Shown here: positions 9,901 to 18,842 of the stretch, piece after piece
Numbering within the stretch: the first letter of the stretch is position 1
Layout: each line of letters starts with the position of its first letter
Origin: UBA9214 sp963824045
GTDB lineage: Bacteria; Pseudomonadota; Gammaproteobacteria; UBA9214
DNA: 64,000 nt
Direction of reading: 5' to 3'
NCBI GenBank assembly: GCA_963824045.1
Contig: CAWGNW010000017.1
Coordinates: 248,001-312,000 of the forward strand
Notes under the pieces: model-generated
What the model was told of the DNA's origin: nothing
Database searches by the model: none
The model's input: the letters and a program-made list of their open reading frames with translations, nothing else
Translations under genes and position numbers: made by a program

Positions 9901-10287
9901 TCAGCCTTCCAGTTCCATCACCGCATCCATTTCCACCTGTGCCCCCCTGGGGAGGGCTGCGACACCAACGGCGGCGCGTGCGGGATAGGGAGGCTGGAAA
10001 CAGGTCGCCATGATCTCGTTAACCAGGGCAAAATTATCCAGGTCGGTCAGAAAGACGTTCAGCTTCACCACGTCGTCAAGCGAACCGCCAGCTGCCTGCG
10101 CCACCGCGGCCAGGTTATCAAAAACGCGCCGGATCTGTTCCGCCATATCGCCATTGACCAGTTCCATGGTTTCCGGGTGCAACGGGATCTGCCCCGAGAG
10201 GTAGACGGTGGTTCCCGCCTTGACGGCCTGTGAATAGGTGCCTATCGCCTTTGGCGCTTTGTCGGTCTGGATGATTTCTCGGGGCAT
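9901..10287 (-). CDS. ridA: RidA family enamine/imine deaminase
   Basis: RidA hydrolyses reactive enamine and imine intermediates, such as 2-aminoacrylate, released by PLP enzymes. The 128-residue protein starts MPREIIQTDKAPKAIGTYSQA, has the GQIPLHPET substrate loop, the KLNVFLTDLDNF strand and ends with the catalytic-site arginine segment PARAAVGVAALPRGAQVEMD. The ATG at 10287 is preceded by GGAGAAGGAA at a good distance. It lies 44 bases downstream of spoT on the same strand, an arrangement common in gammaproteobacteria (spoT-ridA-recG), and is probably cotranscribed with spoT. Confidence 0.95.
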   Translation of the reverse strand: MPREIIQTDKAPKAIGTYSQAVKAGTTVYLSGQIPLHPETMELVNGDMAEQIRRVFDNLAAVAQAAGGSLDDVVKLNVFLTDLDNFALVNEIMATCFQPPYPARAAVGVAALPRGAQVEMDAVMELEG

Positions 10288-10331
10288 GGCGATTCCTTCT
10301 CCGGAAATGAAACGGGTTGACAGTTCGGGCA

Positions 10332-12491
10332 TCAACCCTTGGCGCGGGTGATGCGGATCACTGCGGGAATATTGCGCACTCGCCGCATGACGCTGGCAAG
10401 ATGCTGGCGGTTGTGTACGGTTATGCGAAACAGCAGGACGTTGGTCAGTCCGTCGCGCTCCTCGATACCGACGTTTTCGATATTGGAGTCCGCGTCACCG
10501 ATTTCAGTGGCAACGGTTGCCAGCACCCCGCGGCGGTCCTCCACAACGACGCTGATCTCGACCGGGAACTCACCTTCGATGCCCGGCTCCCACTGCACAT
10601 CCAGAAAGTTTTCGGAGGGAAACTTGCGTTCCGTTATGTTCCTGCAGGTCTGGATATGGATCATCACCCCGCGGCCGGCCGTGATGATGCCGACCACGGG
10701 ATCACCCGGGATCGGCCGGCAGCACTTCGAGAAACGGGTCACCATTCCCTCGGTCCCCTTGATGATCAGCGGGCGCATGGCCCTGACCTCGCCGCGTGCG
10801 TCACTGCCGCCGTCTTCCGCCTGCATCAGGGAACGCGCAACCAGTACCGGTGGACGACGACCCATACCGATCTCCACCAGCATGTCTTCCTCGGTGTCCA
10901 GGTGATATTCCCGCAGCAAGGCCTGCATACGCTCCTCCGTGACTCTCTCGCCATCGTGATCAAACACGCTGAGCGCCCTGTTCAGCATGCGCTGGCCAAG
11001 CTCGGCCGCCTCCTCCCGCTTCAGGCTTTTCTGGTAGTGCCGGATATTCGAGCGCGCCTTGGCAGACACGACAAAGCCCAGCCAGGCCGGGCTCGGATGG
11101 GCTCCTTCCGCGGTGACGATTTCCACTGTCTGGCCGCTGTGCAACCGGGTGCGCAGGGCCACCAGTTGCCGGTTCACCCGGGCGGCGATGCAGGTATTGC
11201 CGATATCGGTATGCACCGCGTAGGCAAAGTCCACCACGGTTGCCCCGTGCGGCAATTTCATGATTTCCCCGGCCGGTGTGAACACGTACACCGCATCCGG
11301 GAACAGGTCGATCTTTACATTTTCGAGGAATTCCAGGGAATTGCCGGCACGCTTCTGCATTTCGAGCAGTTCCCGCATCCACTCGCGTGCGCCTGCATGC
11401 ATCTGGTCGAGACTTTCCTCGCCGCTTTTGTAGACCCAGTGGGCCGCCACGCCGGCCTCGGCAACACGGTCCATTTCCTCGGTGCGGATCTGCACCTCGA
11501 TCGGCACACCATAGGGCCCGAACAGGATGGTATGCAATGACTGGTAGCCGTTCGCCTTGGGTATCGCGATGTAGTCCTTGAACTTGCCTGGCACAGGTTT
11601 GAAAAGATTGTGCATCACGCCCAGTACGCGGTAACAGGTATCGACATCACTCACGACGATGCGGAAGGCATACACATCGTAAATCTCTTCAAAGGACAGG
11701 GTCTTGTCGCGGATCTTGCGGTACAGGCTGTAGAGGTGCTTTTCCCGGCTGAGAATCCGGCCACTCAGCTTCTCCTGGCGCATGCGGCGCTTGATGGCGG
11801 TCTCGATCTTGTTGAGGACTTCCTTGCGATGACCGCGGGCCCGCATCACTGCCTGCCTGAGAACCTTGTAACGCAATGGATAGAGGGCGGCAAACCCCAG
11901 ATCCTCCAGTTCCACGCGCAGTGCATTGATGCCCAGACGATTGGCAATCGGCGCATAGATATCCAGTGTTTCGCGCGCGATGCGCCGCCGCTTGTCGGGA
12001 CGCATGACATCGAGGGTGCGCATGTTATGCAGCCGGTCCGCCAGTTTTACCAGAATGACGCGAATGTCGCGCACCATGGCAAGAATCATCTTGCGGAAAT
12101 TCTCAGCCTGCGCCTCGGCATGACTTTCAAATTCTATCTGGGTCAGCTTGCTGACCCCGTCTACCAGCTCGGCAACATCAGAGCCGAATTCAGTGGCAAT
12201 CTGTTCCTTGGCGGTCGGCGTGTCCTCGATTACGTCATGCAGGATTGCCGCGATAATGGATTTGTGATCGAGTCGCAATTCGGCCAGGATGCGGGCCGCG
12301 GCGATAGGGTGGTAGATATAGGGTTCGCCGGACATGCGATGCTGGCCATCATGGGCTTCAGCACCAAACAGGTAGGCACGATAGACTTCCTGTACCTGCT
12401 CCGGCTCCAGGTAAGACTCCAGCATGCCGCACAAGTCGCTGATCAGAAATCGCGACTCGTCCTCGCTCAGCTCTTCCGGCCTGGATGTCAT
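10332..12491 (-). CDS. spoT: Bifunctional (p)ppGpp synthetase/hydrolase SpoT
   Basis: SpoT makes and degrades the alarmone (p)ppGpp. The 719-residue protein shows, in order, the HD hydrolase domain with YHPIAAARIL and ILHDVIEDT (HD at about residues 85-86), VKLADRLHNMRTL, the synthetase domain with GKFKDYIAIPKANGYQSLHT, the TGS domain (VYVFTPAGEIMKLPHGATVVDFAYAVH), the CC/zinc-finger region around FSKCCRPIPGDPVVG, and a C-terminal ACT domain. An intact HD motif and the K-x-KD version of the synthetase motif favour SpoT over RelA. The frame is continuous and the length is typical. The start MTSRPEELSEDESRFLISDL agrees with family lengths. rpoZ lies 180 bases upstream. Confidence 0.97.
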   Translation of the reverse strand: MTSRPEELSEDESRFLISDLCGMLESYLEPEQVQEVYRAYLFGAEAHDGQHRMSGEPYIYHPIAAARILAELRLDHKSIIAAILHDVIEDTPTAKEQIATEFGSDVAELVDGVSKLTQIEFESHAEAQAENFRKMILAMVRDIRVILVKLADRLHNMRTLDVMRPDKRRRIARETLDIYAPIANRLGINALRVELEDLGFAALYPLRYKVLRQAVMRARGHRKEVLNKIETAIKRRMRQEKLSGRILSREKHLYSLYRKIRDKTLSFEEIYDVYAFRIVVSDVDTCYRVLGVMHNLFKPVPGKFKDYIAIPKANGYQSLHTILFGPYGVPIEVQIRTEEMDRVAEAGVAAHWVYKSGEESLDQMHAGAREWMRELLEMQKRAGNSLEFLENVKIDLFPDAVYVFTPAGEIMKLPHGATVVDFAYAVHTDIGNTCIAARVNRQLVALRTRLHSGQTVEIVTAEGAHPSPAWLGFVVSAKARSNIRHYQKSLKREEAAELGQRMLNRALSVFDHDGERVTEERMQALLREYHLDTEEDMLVEIGMGRRPPVLVARSLMQAEDGGSDARGEVRAMRPLIIKGTEGMVTRFSKCCRPIPGDPVVGIITAGRGVMIHIQTCRNITERKFPSENFLDVQWEPGIEGEFPVEISVVVEDRRGVLATVATEIGDADSNIENVGIEERDGLTNVLLFRITVHNRQHLASVMRRVRNIPAVIRITRAKG

Positions 12492-12671
12492 GTGGCTGTT
12501 TCAGACTCGCGGGCCATGCCCGCAACGTTGCTCCATCCCCCCACCCGGGAAACTATAACCGCAATCAGGCAGGCCGGTCAGCACCTGCGCAGGACCGGCT
12601 GCGATGATCGGCTTGCAGCAAATCAACCATCGTGGACCAGGACCGCCCGGCGGCGTGCAGCCCGGCGTGGT

Positions 12672-12977
12672 TCAGGACTCTGCCGGGGCTTCCGGCGGGG
12701 TATCCGGCTGGGCGGCAACGGCATCGGCCAGGATGGAAATATCCTCGGTCTGGGTCTCCACCTCGATATCCGGGAATGGTGAATCATTCAGGATGTCGGG
12801 GCCGATCAATCCCTCGGCAATTTCGCGCAGTGCCACAATGGTGGGCTTGTCGTTTTCCCAGTCAACCAGCGGCTGTACCCCGTTCGCCAGTTGTCGGGCA
12901 CGTTTGGTCGCGACCAGCACCAGGTGAAAGCGGTTATCGACCTTGTCTAGACAATCTTCTACTGTGACGCGAGCCAT
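12672..12977 (-). CDS. rpoZ: RNA polymerase omega subunit
   Basis: The omega subunit helps assemble RNA polymerase by binding the beta-prime subunit and forms one ppGpp site. The 101-residue protein begins MARVTVEDCLDKVDNRFHLV and has the diagnostic ATKRARQLANG and DKPTIVALREIAEG segments, followed by an acidic, alanine/proline-rich tail that is longer than in Escherichia coli. It sits between gmk and spoT, the classic gmk-rpoZ-spoT order, 48 bases after gmk on the minus strand. A pairing of ppGpp synthetase with a ppGpp-binding polymerase subunit makes shared transcription sensible. Confidence 0.97.
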   Translation of the reverse strand: MARVTVEDCLDKVDNRFHLVLVATKRARQLANGVQPLVDWENDKPTIVALREIAEGLIGPDILNDSPFPDIEVETQTEDISILADAVAAQPDTPPEAPAES

Positions 12978-13025
12978 GAGTCTCTCCGGTTATGCTGGTA
13001 TTGCAGATGAAGCGGACTCGGCAGT

Positions 13026-13679
13026 CTACCCGAAACAATCAGCTGATTCCAGCAGGGCGCGCAGCAGGACTGACTGCCCCTGTGACTGTTTCGCGAGTCG
13101 CAGGCGGCAGCTGCGCAGTATAGCCACCAGGTCTTCAAGCGCACGCTCAAATACATCATTAATAACAAGGTAGTCGTATTCATGATAATGCGACATCTCG
13201 CTGATCGCGTCGCGCATACGGCGCTCGATTACCGCTGCATCATCCTGTCCACGGCCCTGCAGGCGCTCGCGGAGGGTCTCGCGGGAAGGAGGCAGAATGA
13301 AAATCCCGGTGGATTCCGGCATGAGCTTTCGCACCAGCCTTGCCCCCTGCCAGTCGATCTCCAGGATTACATCCTGACCGGCAGAAAGTTGCCGCTCGAC
13401 AGCCGGTCGTGATGTTCCGTAGTGATTATCGAAGACCCGGGCATGTTCCAGAAAGGCACCCTCGTCGACCATGACCTGGAAAGTCGCAAGATCGACAAAG
13501 TGATAATCCCTGCCGTCGATCTCGCCCGGCCGCGGCTTGCGGGTGGTGTGGGAAACCGAAATCGCAACTGCGTCACCCAGGGCATCCAGCAACGCTCGCA
13601 ACAGGCTGGACTTGCCTGCACCCGAGGGTGCGGAAAGGATATACAGCGTTCCGCTGCCTGCTGCCTGCGTAGTCGTCAT
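13026..13679 (-). CDS. gmk: Guanylate kinase
   Basis: Guanylate kinase phosphorylates GMP to GDP with ATP, the committed step from GMP to GTP and (p)ppGpp. The 217-residue protein has the P-loop SAPSGAGKSSL near residues 15-25, the GMP-binding SHTTRKPRPGEIDGRDYHF block, and ILEIDWQGARLVR with the ATP-site aspartate. The lid is represented by RLQGRGQDDAAVIERRM. The start MTTTQAAGSGTLYILS fits the family. It is followed by rpoZ and spoT on the same strand and preceded by yicC with a 39-base gap. Confidence 0.97.
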   Translation of the reverse strand: MTTTQAAGSGTLYILSAPSGAGKSSLLRALLDALGDAVAISVSHTTRKPRPGEIDGRDYHFVDLATFQVMVDEGAFLEHARVFDNHYGTSRPAVERQLSAGQDVILEIDWQGARLVRKLMPESTGIFILPPSRETLRERLQGRGQDDAAVIERRMRDAISEMSHYHEYDYLVINDVFERALEDLVAILRSCRLRLAKQSQGQSVLLRALLESADCFG

Positions 13680-13718
13680 GCCTGCTGCTTTCCCATGGCG
13701 GCCTGGTTGACAGGCCGC

Positions 13719-14585
13719 CTATTCTACATTCTGTACCTGTTCCCGCATCTGCTCGATCAGGACCTTCAGTTCTACCGAGATTCCGGTTGTTTCACTGGAA
13801 ACCGACTTCGAACCCAGTGTGTTGGCCTCGCGATTCAGTTCCTGCATCAGGAAATCCAGCCGCCGTCCGATCGGCTCCCTGCGTTCCAGCACCCGGCGAA
13901 CCTCTTCAATATGGTTTTGCAGCCGATCCATTTCCTCATCCACATCAACCTTTTGCAGCTGCAGCACAAGTTCCTGCTCCAGACGCCCGGGATCTGCGGG
14001 TATGTCCAGTTCCGCCAGGCGCGTCTCCAGCCGGGTACGCAGTGCGGCACGGATACCGGGCAGCAGTTCACGCGCCTTCATCACCAGTGCTGACATGGCA
14101 TCACAGCGCTGCCGCAGCAGCCCGGCGATCTGTTCGCCCTCCCGCTCCCGGTTTGCCACGAGGTCATCTAGGGTCCGGTCCAGCAGGGTCAGTGCACTGC
14201 TTACCAGCGGCTCGGTATCAACCACGTTCTCCTGCAACACGCCCGGCCAGCGCAGAATATCCAGCGGATTCAGGGGAACGGCCGCAGGCAGCTCGGCAGC
14301 CACCTTATCGCAGGCGACCAGCAAGCGCGCCAGATTGTCGGCATCTATATCCACAGGAACCGCCCCTGCCGACAGTGGCCGATAGCGGCAGGTGCATTCC
14401 ACCTTGCCGCGCGCGAGACGTTTTCCGAGACGTTCACGAACAGCGGCTTCTGCCGCGCGCAATTCCTCGGGCAGCCGCAGTCCCGGCTCCAGATAACGGT
14501 GGTTAAGCGAGCGGATTTCCCATGAAATAACACCCGTTTCGGTATCCGCCTCCCGCCTCGCAAAGGCTGTCATGCTGCGTAACAT
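13719..14585 (-). CDS. yicC: YicC/YloC family endoribonuclease
   Basis: Members of the YicC/YloC family have been described as endoribonucleases. The 288-residue protein starts MLRSMTAFARRE, the family signature (SMTAFAR), and contains LRSLNHR-type EIRSLNHRYLEP, a long helical middle section, and the strongly conserved C-terminal block with DEEMDRLQNHIEEVRRVL and DFLMQELNREANTLGSK. ATGs at 14585 and 14573 are both in frame; the first is preferred because family members start two to five residues before SMTAF. It heads the minus-strand group yicC-gmk-rpoZ-spoT-ridA. Confidence 0.93.
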   Translation of the reverse strand: MLRSMTAFARREADTETGVISWEIRSLNHRYLEPGLRLPEELRAAEAAVRERLGKRLARGKVECTCRYRPLSAGAVPVDIDADNLARLLVACDKVAAELPAAVPLNPLDILRWPGVLQENVVDTEPLVSSALTLLDRTLDDLVANREREGEQIAGLLRQRCDAMSALVMKARELLPGIRAALRTRLETRLAELDIPADPGRLEQELVLQLQKVDVDEEMDRLQNHIEEVRRVLERREPIGRRLDFLMQELNREANTLGSKSVSSETTGISVELKVLIEQMREQVQNVE

Positions 14586-14668
14586 GCAAACGCTCCACAT
14601 CCCTTCCCGGTTGTCAGTCCACCATGGTAAGGCCTTGGCAACAGCTTTAACAGGACATTGTCAGGTAC

Positions 14669-14706
14669 AAAAAAGCCACTGCGGCCGTTTCCGGCCGCAG
14701 TGGCTT
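14669..14706 (-). terminator. Strong intrinsic terminator of the 14.7 kb exported-protein gene
   Basis: The arms AAGCCACTGCGGCCG (14673-14687) and CGGCCGCAGTGGCTT (14692-14706) pair perfectly over 15 bases around a four-base loop. On the minus strand the stem is followed by TTTTTT. It lies 28 bases after the stop codon at 14734, so it should end that transcript and separate it from yicC. Confidence 0.93.
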
Positions 14707-14733
14707 ATTGGTGAGTATTCGGTACCGGGAAGT

Positions 14734-15051
14734 CTAGAGTTCACCCAGCGGGCGTATGAAAGTATATTTCGCGGGCTCCACAACCAGGGTATTGCCTGCC
14801 TCGCCGACGTTGCCGCCCAGGGCGCTGAATGGCAGGGTGACGATAAAGGTCGCCAGACCGACAACAGTACCCGCGAGCATGAACGGCCGGATCAGGAAGG
14901 TATCCGCCATCATGGTGCCGCCCGTGCGCTCGGGTTCGACCATGTTACTACTGTAGCTGGCAGCGTAGGCACCCGGCACGTACGCCATGCTGGAGAGCAC
15001 GAGCGAGGCGGCCAGCAGATATGAAACCGGTTTCCTGGTTGACTTATGCAT
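14734..15051 (-). CDS. Small exported protein of unknown function
   Basis: The 105-residue protein begins MHKSTRKPVSYLLAASLVLS and has a clear signal peptide with probable cleavage after AYA (residues 28-30). The mature part holds MMADTFLIRPFMLAGTVVGLATFIVTLPFSALGGN, one hydrophobic segment, and ends EPAKYTFIRPLGEL. I recall similar short gammaproteobacterial proteins with an LVVEP-x-YTF-x-RPLG ending but know of no tested function. The ATG at 15051 has GGAGA ten bases upstream. It is a single-gene unit: it has its own strong terminator and a 382-base upstream gap shared with divergent rph. Confidence 0.75.
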   Translation of the reverse strand: MHKSTRKPVSYLLAASLVLSSMAYVPGAYAASYSSNMVEPERTGGTMMADTFLIRPFMLAGTVVGLATFIVTLPFSALGGNVGEAGNTLVVEPAKYTFIRPLGEL

Positions 15052-15433
15052 GGTATGAATCTCCATTATTACGATCCGGTACAACAGAATCTGTTGCCGG
15101 ACATGAGTAAGGACTCCATCGTCCGGTGCAGCCCAAGCTTTAATATGCGTAACAGGTATATGTGAAAAACGCGATTGGCGTCATATTCAGTATCTATGCC
15201 TGGCGTCATACTCGTGTCCTGCAGAACTTCTGCCCCGCGCACGCAAGCTTACCAAACTAACATAATACAAACGCCACAACCATTCAATGATCAAGGATTT
15301 ATATTAGTCCGGGATAATCCATCAGGGCGGCGGGCATCCCGCCTGGCAGCCGCATTCTCATCGCCGCGCCGCAGATAACACCCGGCCATGTTCGCGCTAT
15401 AATCCGCGCCTCACTCACATCCAGGAACCGAAT
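15052..15433. other. Intergenic region between the exported protein and rph
   Basis: This 382-base divergent spacer contains no convincing gene. TATAAT at 15398-15403 is a probable -10 element for rph, without a good -35. A 10-base direct repeat TGGCGTCATA occurs at 15176-15185 and 15201-15210, 25 bases apart, and the AT-rich stretch 15240-15300 could hold minus-strand promoter elements. Confidence 0.5.
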
Positions 15434-16150
15434 ATGCGCCCGAGCAACCGCGCCCCGGACGAAATGCGCCACGTCCGCATCACCCGCAACTATACCAAGC
15501 ATGCCGAAGGGTCGGTCCTGGTTGAATTCGGAGACACCCGGGTACTCTGCAATGCCACTGTGGAAGAGCACATCCCGGGTTTCCTGCGCGGCAAGGGAGA
15601 GGGCTGGGTCACAGCAGAATACGGCATGCTGCCACGCTCGACCACCAGCCGCATGGGCCGGGAAGCTGCCCGCGGCAGACAGGGCGGGCGGACCATGGAG
15701 ATCCAGCGGCTGATCGGACGTTCCCTGCGTGCAGTGACTGACATGAAGCTGCTGGGCGAGCGTTCCATCACCATTGACTGCGATGTGATTCAGGCCGACG
15801 GCGGCACCCGCACTGCCAGCATCACCGGCGGCTACGTCGCCCTTGCCGACGCCATCCAGTCACTGCTGGATAAAAAAACCATCCAGAAAAACCCGCTTGG
15901 CGGGCGCGTGGCCTCGGTATCTGTCGGGATCTACAAGGGTATACCGGTCCTAGACCTCGACTACCCGGAAGACTGCAATGCAGAAACCGATATGAACGTG
16001 GTCATGAGCGATTCGGGCGATTTCATCGAGGTGCAGGGTACGGCGGAAGGCCACCCTTTCAACCAGGAAGAACTCAATGCCATGCTGGCACTGGCAAAAA
16101 AGGGCATCCTGGAACTCCTGGCCAGCCAGCAAGCAGCGCTGGCGCAATAG
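15434..16150 (+). CDS. rph: Ribonuclease PH
   Basis: RNase PH is a phosphate-dependent 3'-5' exoribonuclease that trims tRNA 3' ends. The 238-residue product begins MRPSNRAPDEMRHVRITRNY and has TRVLCNATVEE, the WVTAEYGMLPRST block, RQGGRTMEIQRLIGRSLRA with the phosphate-binding arginines, and IDCDVIQADGGTRTASITGGYVA, where the catalytic aspartates lie. An AGGAA sequence precedes the ATG. The gene opens a plus-strand run rph-rdgB-hemW, a common order. The frame is intact. Confidence 0.97.
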   Translation: MRPSNRAPDEMRHVRITRNYTKHAEGSVLVEFGDTRVLCNATVEEHIPGFLRGKGEGWVTAEYGMLPRSTTSRMGREAARGRQGGRTMEIQRLIGRSLRAVTDMKLLGERSITIDCDVIQADGGTRTASITGGYVALADAIQSLLDKKTIQKNPLGGRVASVSVGIYKGIPVLDLDYPEDCNAETDMNVVMSDSGDFIEVQGTAEGHPFNQEELNAMLALAKKGILELLASQQAALAQ

Positions 16151-16177
16151 CGGCAGTCACCAACTGGTTCTGACGAA

Positions 16178-16783
16178 ATGAAACAGATCGTGCTTGCCAG
16201 CAGCAATCCGGGCAAGGTCCGCGAAATCAACCGGCTGCTTGCGGACCTCGGGCTGCAGGCGCAGCCACAGAGTGAATACGGTGTCGTGGACGCCGAGGAA
16301 ACCGGCCTGACCTTCGTCGAGAATGCCATCATCAAGGCACGCAATGCCGCCCGTCATACCGGCCTCCCTGCGATCGCGGACGATTCCGGCATTGAAGTGG
16401 ATGCACTGAATGGCGCACCGGGAATCTACTCCGCACGTTTCGCGGGGCCCGGCTCGGGTGACCGGGCCAACCTGGAAAAACTACTGGATGTACTGCGGGA
16501 TGTACCCGAGAACCGGCGCAGCGCCCGCTTTCAGTGCCTGATGGTCTACCTTCGCCACGCCGATGACCCCACGCCGATAATCTGTCAGGGCACCTGGGAA
16601 GGCAGTATTTTGCCGGCACCACGTGGCGCAAACGGATTCGGCTATGACCCGGTATTCCATGTGCCCGCATATGACTGCTCGTCCGCGGAGTTGACTGCCG
16701 ATATCAAAAATTCACTCAGTCATCGCGGACAGGCACTGCGGCAGCTGGTTAAAGCACTGCGCCAAGCCGCCATACGCGAATAA
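16178..16783 (+). CDS. rdgB: XTP/dITP pyrophosphatase RdgB
   Basis: RdgB (HAM1 family) hydrolyses non-canonical purine triphosphates (XTP, ITP, dITP) to monophosphates and so keeps them out of nucleic acids. The 201-residue protein begins MKQIVLASSNPGKVREINRLL, with the family SSNxGK motif, TFVENAIIKARNAA, the catalytic IADDSGIEVDALNGAPGIYSAR loop, and the C-terminal GANGFGYDPVF and SHRGQALRQL motifs. It starts 27 bases after rph, so cotranscription is likely. Length and frame are normal. Confidence 0.97.
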   Translation: MKQIVLASSNPGKVREINRLLADLGLQAQPQSEYGVVDAEETGLTFVENAIIKARNAARHTGLPAIADDSGIEVDALNGAPGIYSARFAGPGSGDRANLEKLLDVLRDVPENRRSARFQCLMVYLRHADDPTPIICQGTWEGSILPAPRGANGFGYDPVFHVPAYDCSSAELTADIKNSLSHRGQALRQLVKALRQAAIRE

Positions 16784-16969
16784 GCTGCGACCCCGGGGAA
16801 GCTTGGCACCGTCCCCCTGAAAAAACCGGCAGACTGAAACACAACGGCTTTGGCATCAGCCCATACTGCCCGGTTCGAGCGCCGCGCAGGAACACGTCAC
16901 GGTCTGCCCCCGTATTCCCGTCCCGGCACCTTTGCACCCGGCACTGACAGGTACTAATCTCAACCTATC

Positions 16970-18154
16970 ATGTTCAATTTTACCGCCACACCGCCCCTGT
17001 CCCTGTACATTCACATACCCTGGTGCGTGCGCAAGTGCCCGTACTGCGACTTCAACTCACACGCAGTGCGCGATGAAATCCCGGAACAGGCCTACACTAC
17101 GGCACTGCTGGCTGATCTCGAACAGGAGCTGCCCGCTGTCTGGGGTCGCACAGTCGAAACCGTCTTCATCGGCGGCGGCACACCCAGTCTGATGACAGCG
17201 GCAACTATTGACCGGCTGCTGGGAGATATACGCGCGCGCCTGCCACTGAAGCCTGGCGCAGAAATCACCCTGGAAGCCAATCCGGGCACTGTCGACCGGA
17301 TAAAGCTCGCAGATTTTCGCGAGGCCGGCATCACGCGCCTGTCGCTCGGCATCCAGAGTTTTCAACCGAAACTGCTGCACAACATCGGACGCATACATAA
17401 TGACATTGAGGCTGTCGCCGCCTTCGAGGCCGCCCGGCAGGCGGGATTTGACAATATCAATCTGGATCTGATGTTCGGCCTGCCCGGTCAGGACATCGCC
17501 ATGGCGATCCGGGATCTGCGTGCCGCGACAGCCCTGACACCCGAACATCTCTCCTGGTATGAACTCACCATCGAGCCCAACACCTGGTTTCACCGCCACC
17601 CGCCCGAGCGGGTGGATGATGAAGGCCGCTGGGAAATGCAGGCGGCCGGACACGCACTGCTGCAAAAGGCAGGGTATACACGCTATGAGATATCTGCCTA
17701 TGCACGAGACGACAGGCAATGCCGGCACAACCTGAACTACTGGCAGTTCGGTGACTACCTGGGGATCGGTGCCGGCGCCCACGGGAAAATAACCGATGCC
17801 GCCTCGCAACGCATTTACCGTGTTGCCAAAGTCAGACATCCGCGCAGCTATCTCGAAACCGCGCATACGGCACAGCGCATTGTTACCAGGAATGAACTCG
17901 AACCCGACGACGTCCTGCTGGAGTTTGCGATGAATGCCCTGCGACTGGAGCGCGGGTTCAGCACCGCCGGGTTCACGGCCGCTACCGGACTGGCTGCCAG
18001 CGCCATCGAACCCGGCGTTGAACAAGCTATTAAACAGGGCCTGCTGGCGCAGGACCGGGACAATATTTCAGCCACGGCACATGGCCAGCGTTACCTGAAC
18101 GATTTGTTGCAATACTGGGTACCGGAGCAGGCATTCAGTGCTGGCCAGCATTGA
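16970..18154 (+). CDS. hemW: HemW-like radical SAM protein
   Basis: HemW is a radical SAM heme chaperone related to the oxygen-independent coproporphyrinogen oxidase HemN but without that activity. The 394-residue protein has YIHIPWCVRKCPYCDFNSH near residues 13-31, giving the C-x3-C-x2-C cluster motif, then FIGGGTPSLM, EANPGTV, RLSLGIQSF and the DLMFGLPGQ block, and a C-terminal HemN-type domain. Its placement after rdgB matches many gammaproteobacteria. A 186-base gap precedes it, with no clear promoter seen. The start MFNFTATPPLSLYIHIPWC fits HemW lengths. Confidence 0.95.
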   Translation: MFNFTATPPLSLYIHIPWCVRKCPYCDFNSHAVRDEIPEQAYTTALLADLEQELPAVWGRTVETVFIGGGTPSLMTAATIDRLLGDIRARLPLKPGAEITLEANPGTVDRIKLADFREAGITRLSLGIQSFQPKLLHNIGRIHNDIEAVAAFEAARQAGFDNINLDLMFGLPGQDIAMAIRDLRAATALTPEHLSWYELTIEPNTWFHRHPPERVDDEGRWEMQAAGHALLQKAGYTRYEISAYARDDRQCRHNLNYWQFGDYLGIGAGAHGKITDAASQRIYRVAKVRHPRSYLETAHTAQRIVTRNELEPDDVLLEFAMNALRLERGFSTAGFTAATGLAASAIEPGVEQAIKQGLLAQDRDNISATAHGQRYLNDLLQYWVPEQAFSAGQH

Positions 18155-18320
18155 ATGCCCCTACTGCGGGGAGCCATTCGAGACTGAGGCGGACTGTTCC
18201 GGCGGCAGTCAGGACTACATCGAAGACTGCCCTGTCTGCTGCCGACCGATTGAATTCAGGCTGGAAGCCGGCATTAACGGAGAACTGCTGTCCCTCGCGG
18301 CACGGCGCGACGATGACTGA
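18138..18320 (+). CDS. CPXCG-motif cysteine-rich small protein
   Basis: This 60-residue protein begins MLASIECPYCGEPFETEADCSGGS from a GTG at 18138 that overlaps the end of hemW by 17 bases. It has CPYCG and CPVCCRP pairs that should bind one zinc, and an acidic middle (QDYIEDC). It matches the small CPXCG motif-containing family of gammaproteobacteria, which has no established function. The overlap with hemW implies coupled expression. GTG is the only start that leaves the first cysteine pair whole. Confidence 0.8.
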   Translation: MLASIECPYCGEPFETEADCSGGSQDYIEDCPVCCRPIEFRLEAGINGELLSLAARRDDD

Positions 18321-18515
18321 ACACCGCTCCCGGTAAATGCGGACGGCTTCTCCCGTGCAAATAAATGTCAGCCGAATCGCAACGCTCGCTAACGGCGCAG
18401 AAGGGAATCCACACCGTCATTGCGCAAAAGACCATGCCGCAAGCAGCCAGAGGACTTGCAGCCTCATCGCGGCATTGCACATCTGCAGCTAGCAAACTGA
18501 TGATTTTGAGAGGCC

Positions 18516-18758
18516 ATGGAACCCACCGACTACATATCCATTGACTGCGCACTGTACAGCGAATATGAACTGGTTATCATGCATCACAAGAAGCTGCAGC
18601 TGAGCTGGCGGGATTCCGGAGGCAACGTGCATATCGGTATCGTCACACCGACCGATCTCAGCAACCGTAACGGCGCGGAATTCATGGTCGTGACGGGGCA
18701 GGATGGCGCAACGGTTACAATCAGACTCGACAGGATCATGCATTTCACCCGCGTGTAG
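18516..18758 (+). CDS. Rof-like Rho-binding antiterminator
   Basis: The 80-residue protein reads MEPTDYISIDCALYSEYELV, followed by a short beta-rich domain with LQLSWRDSGGNVHIG and a final VTIRLDRIMHF. The pattern Y-I-x-I-D-C-A-L-Y-x-x-(Y/F)-E-L, a central W-R-D, and a terminal L-D-R-I is that of Rof (YaeO), which binds the RNA-binding face of Rho and inhibits termination. The assignment rests on motif resemblance. It has 195 bases of upstream gap, so it may have its own promoter, and it is followed 84 bases later by the AAA ATPase. A broader Sm-like role is the alternative. Confidence 0.75.
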   Translation: MEPTDYISIDCALYSEYELVIMHHKKLQLSWRDSGGNVHIGIVTPTDLSNRNGAEFMVVTGQDGATVTIRLDRIMHFTRV

Positions 18759-18842
18759 CACGCCAGCGGCCATTCATACATCCTCGACCGCAGACGATAA
18801 ATGCTGCATCAGAACAGCGTCAACCATGGATAACCCTTCCTG

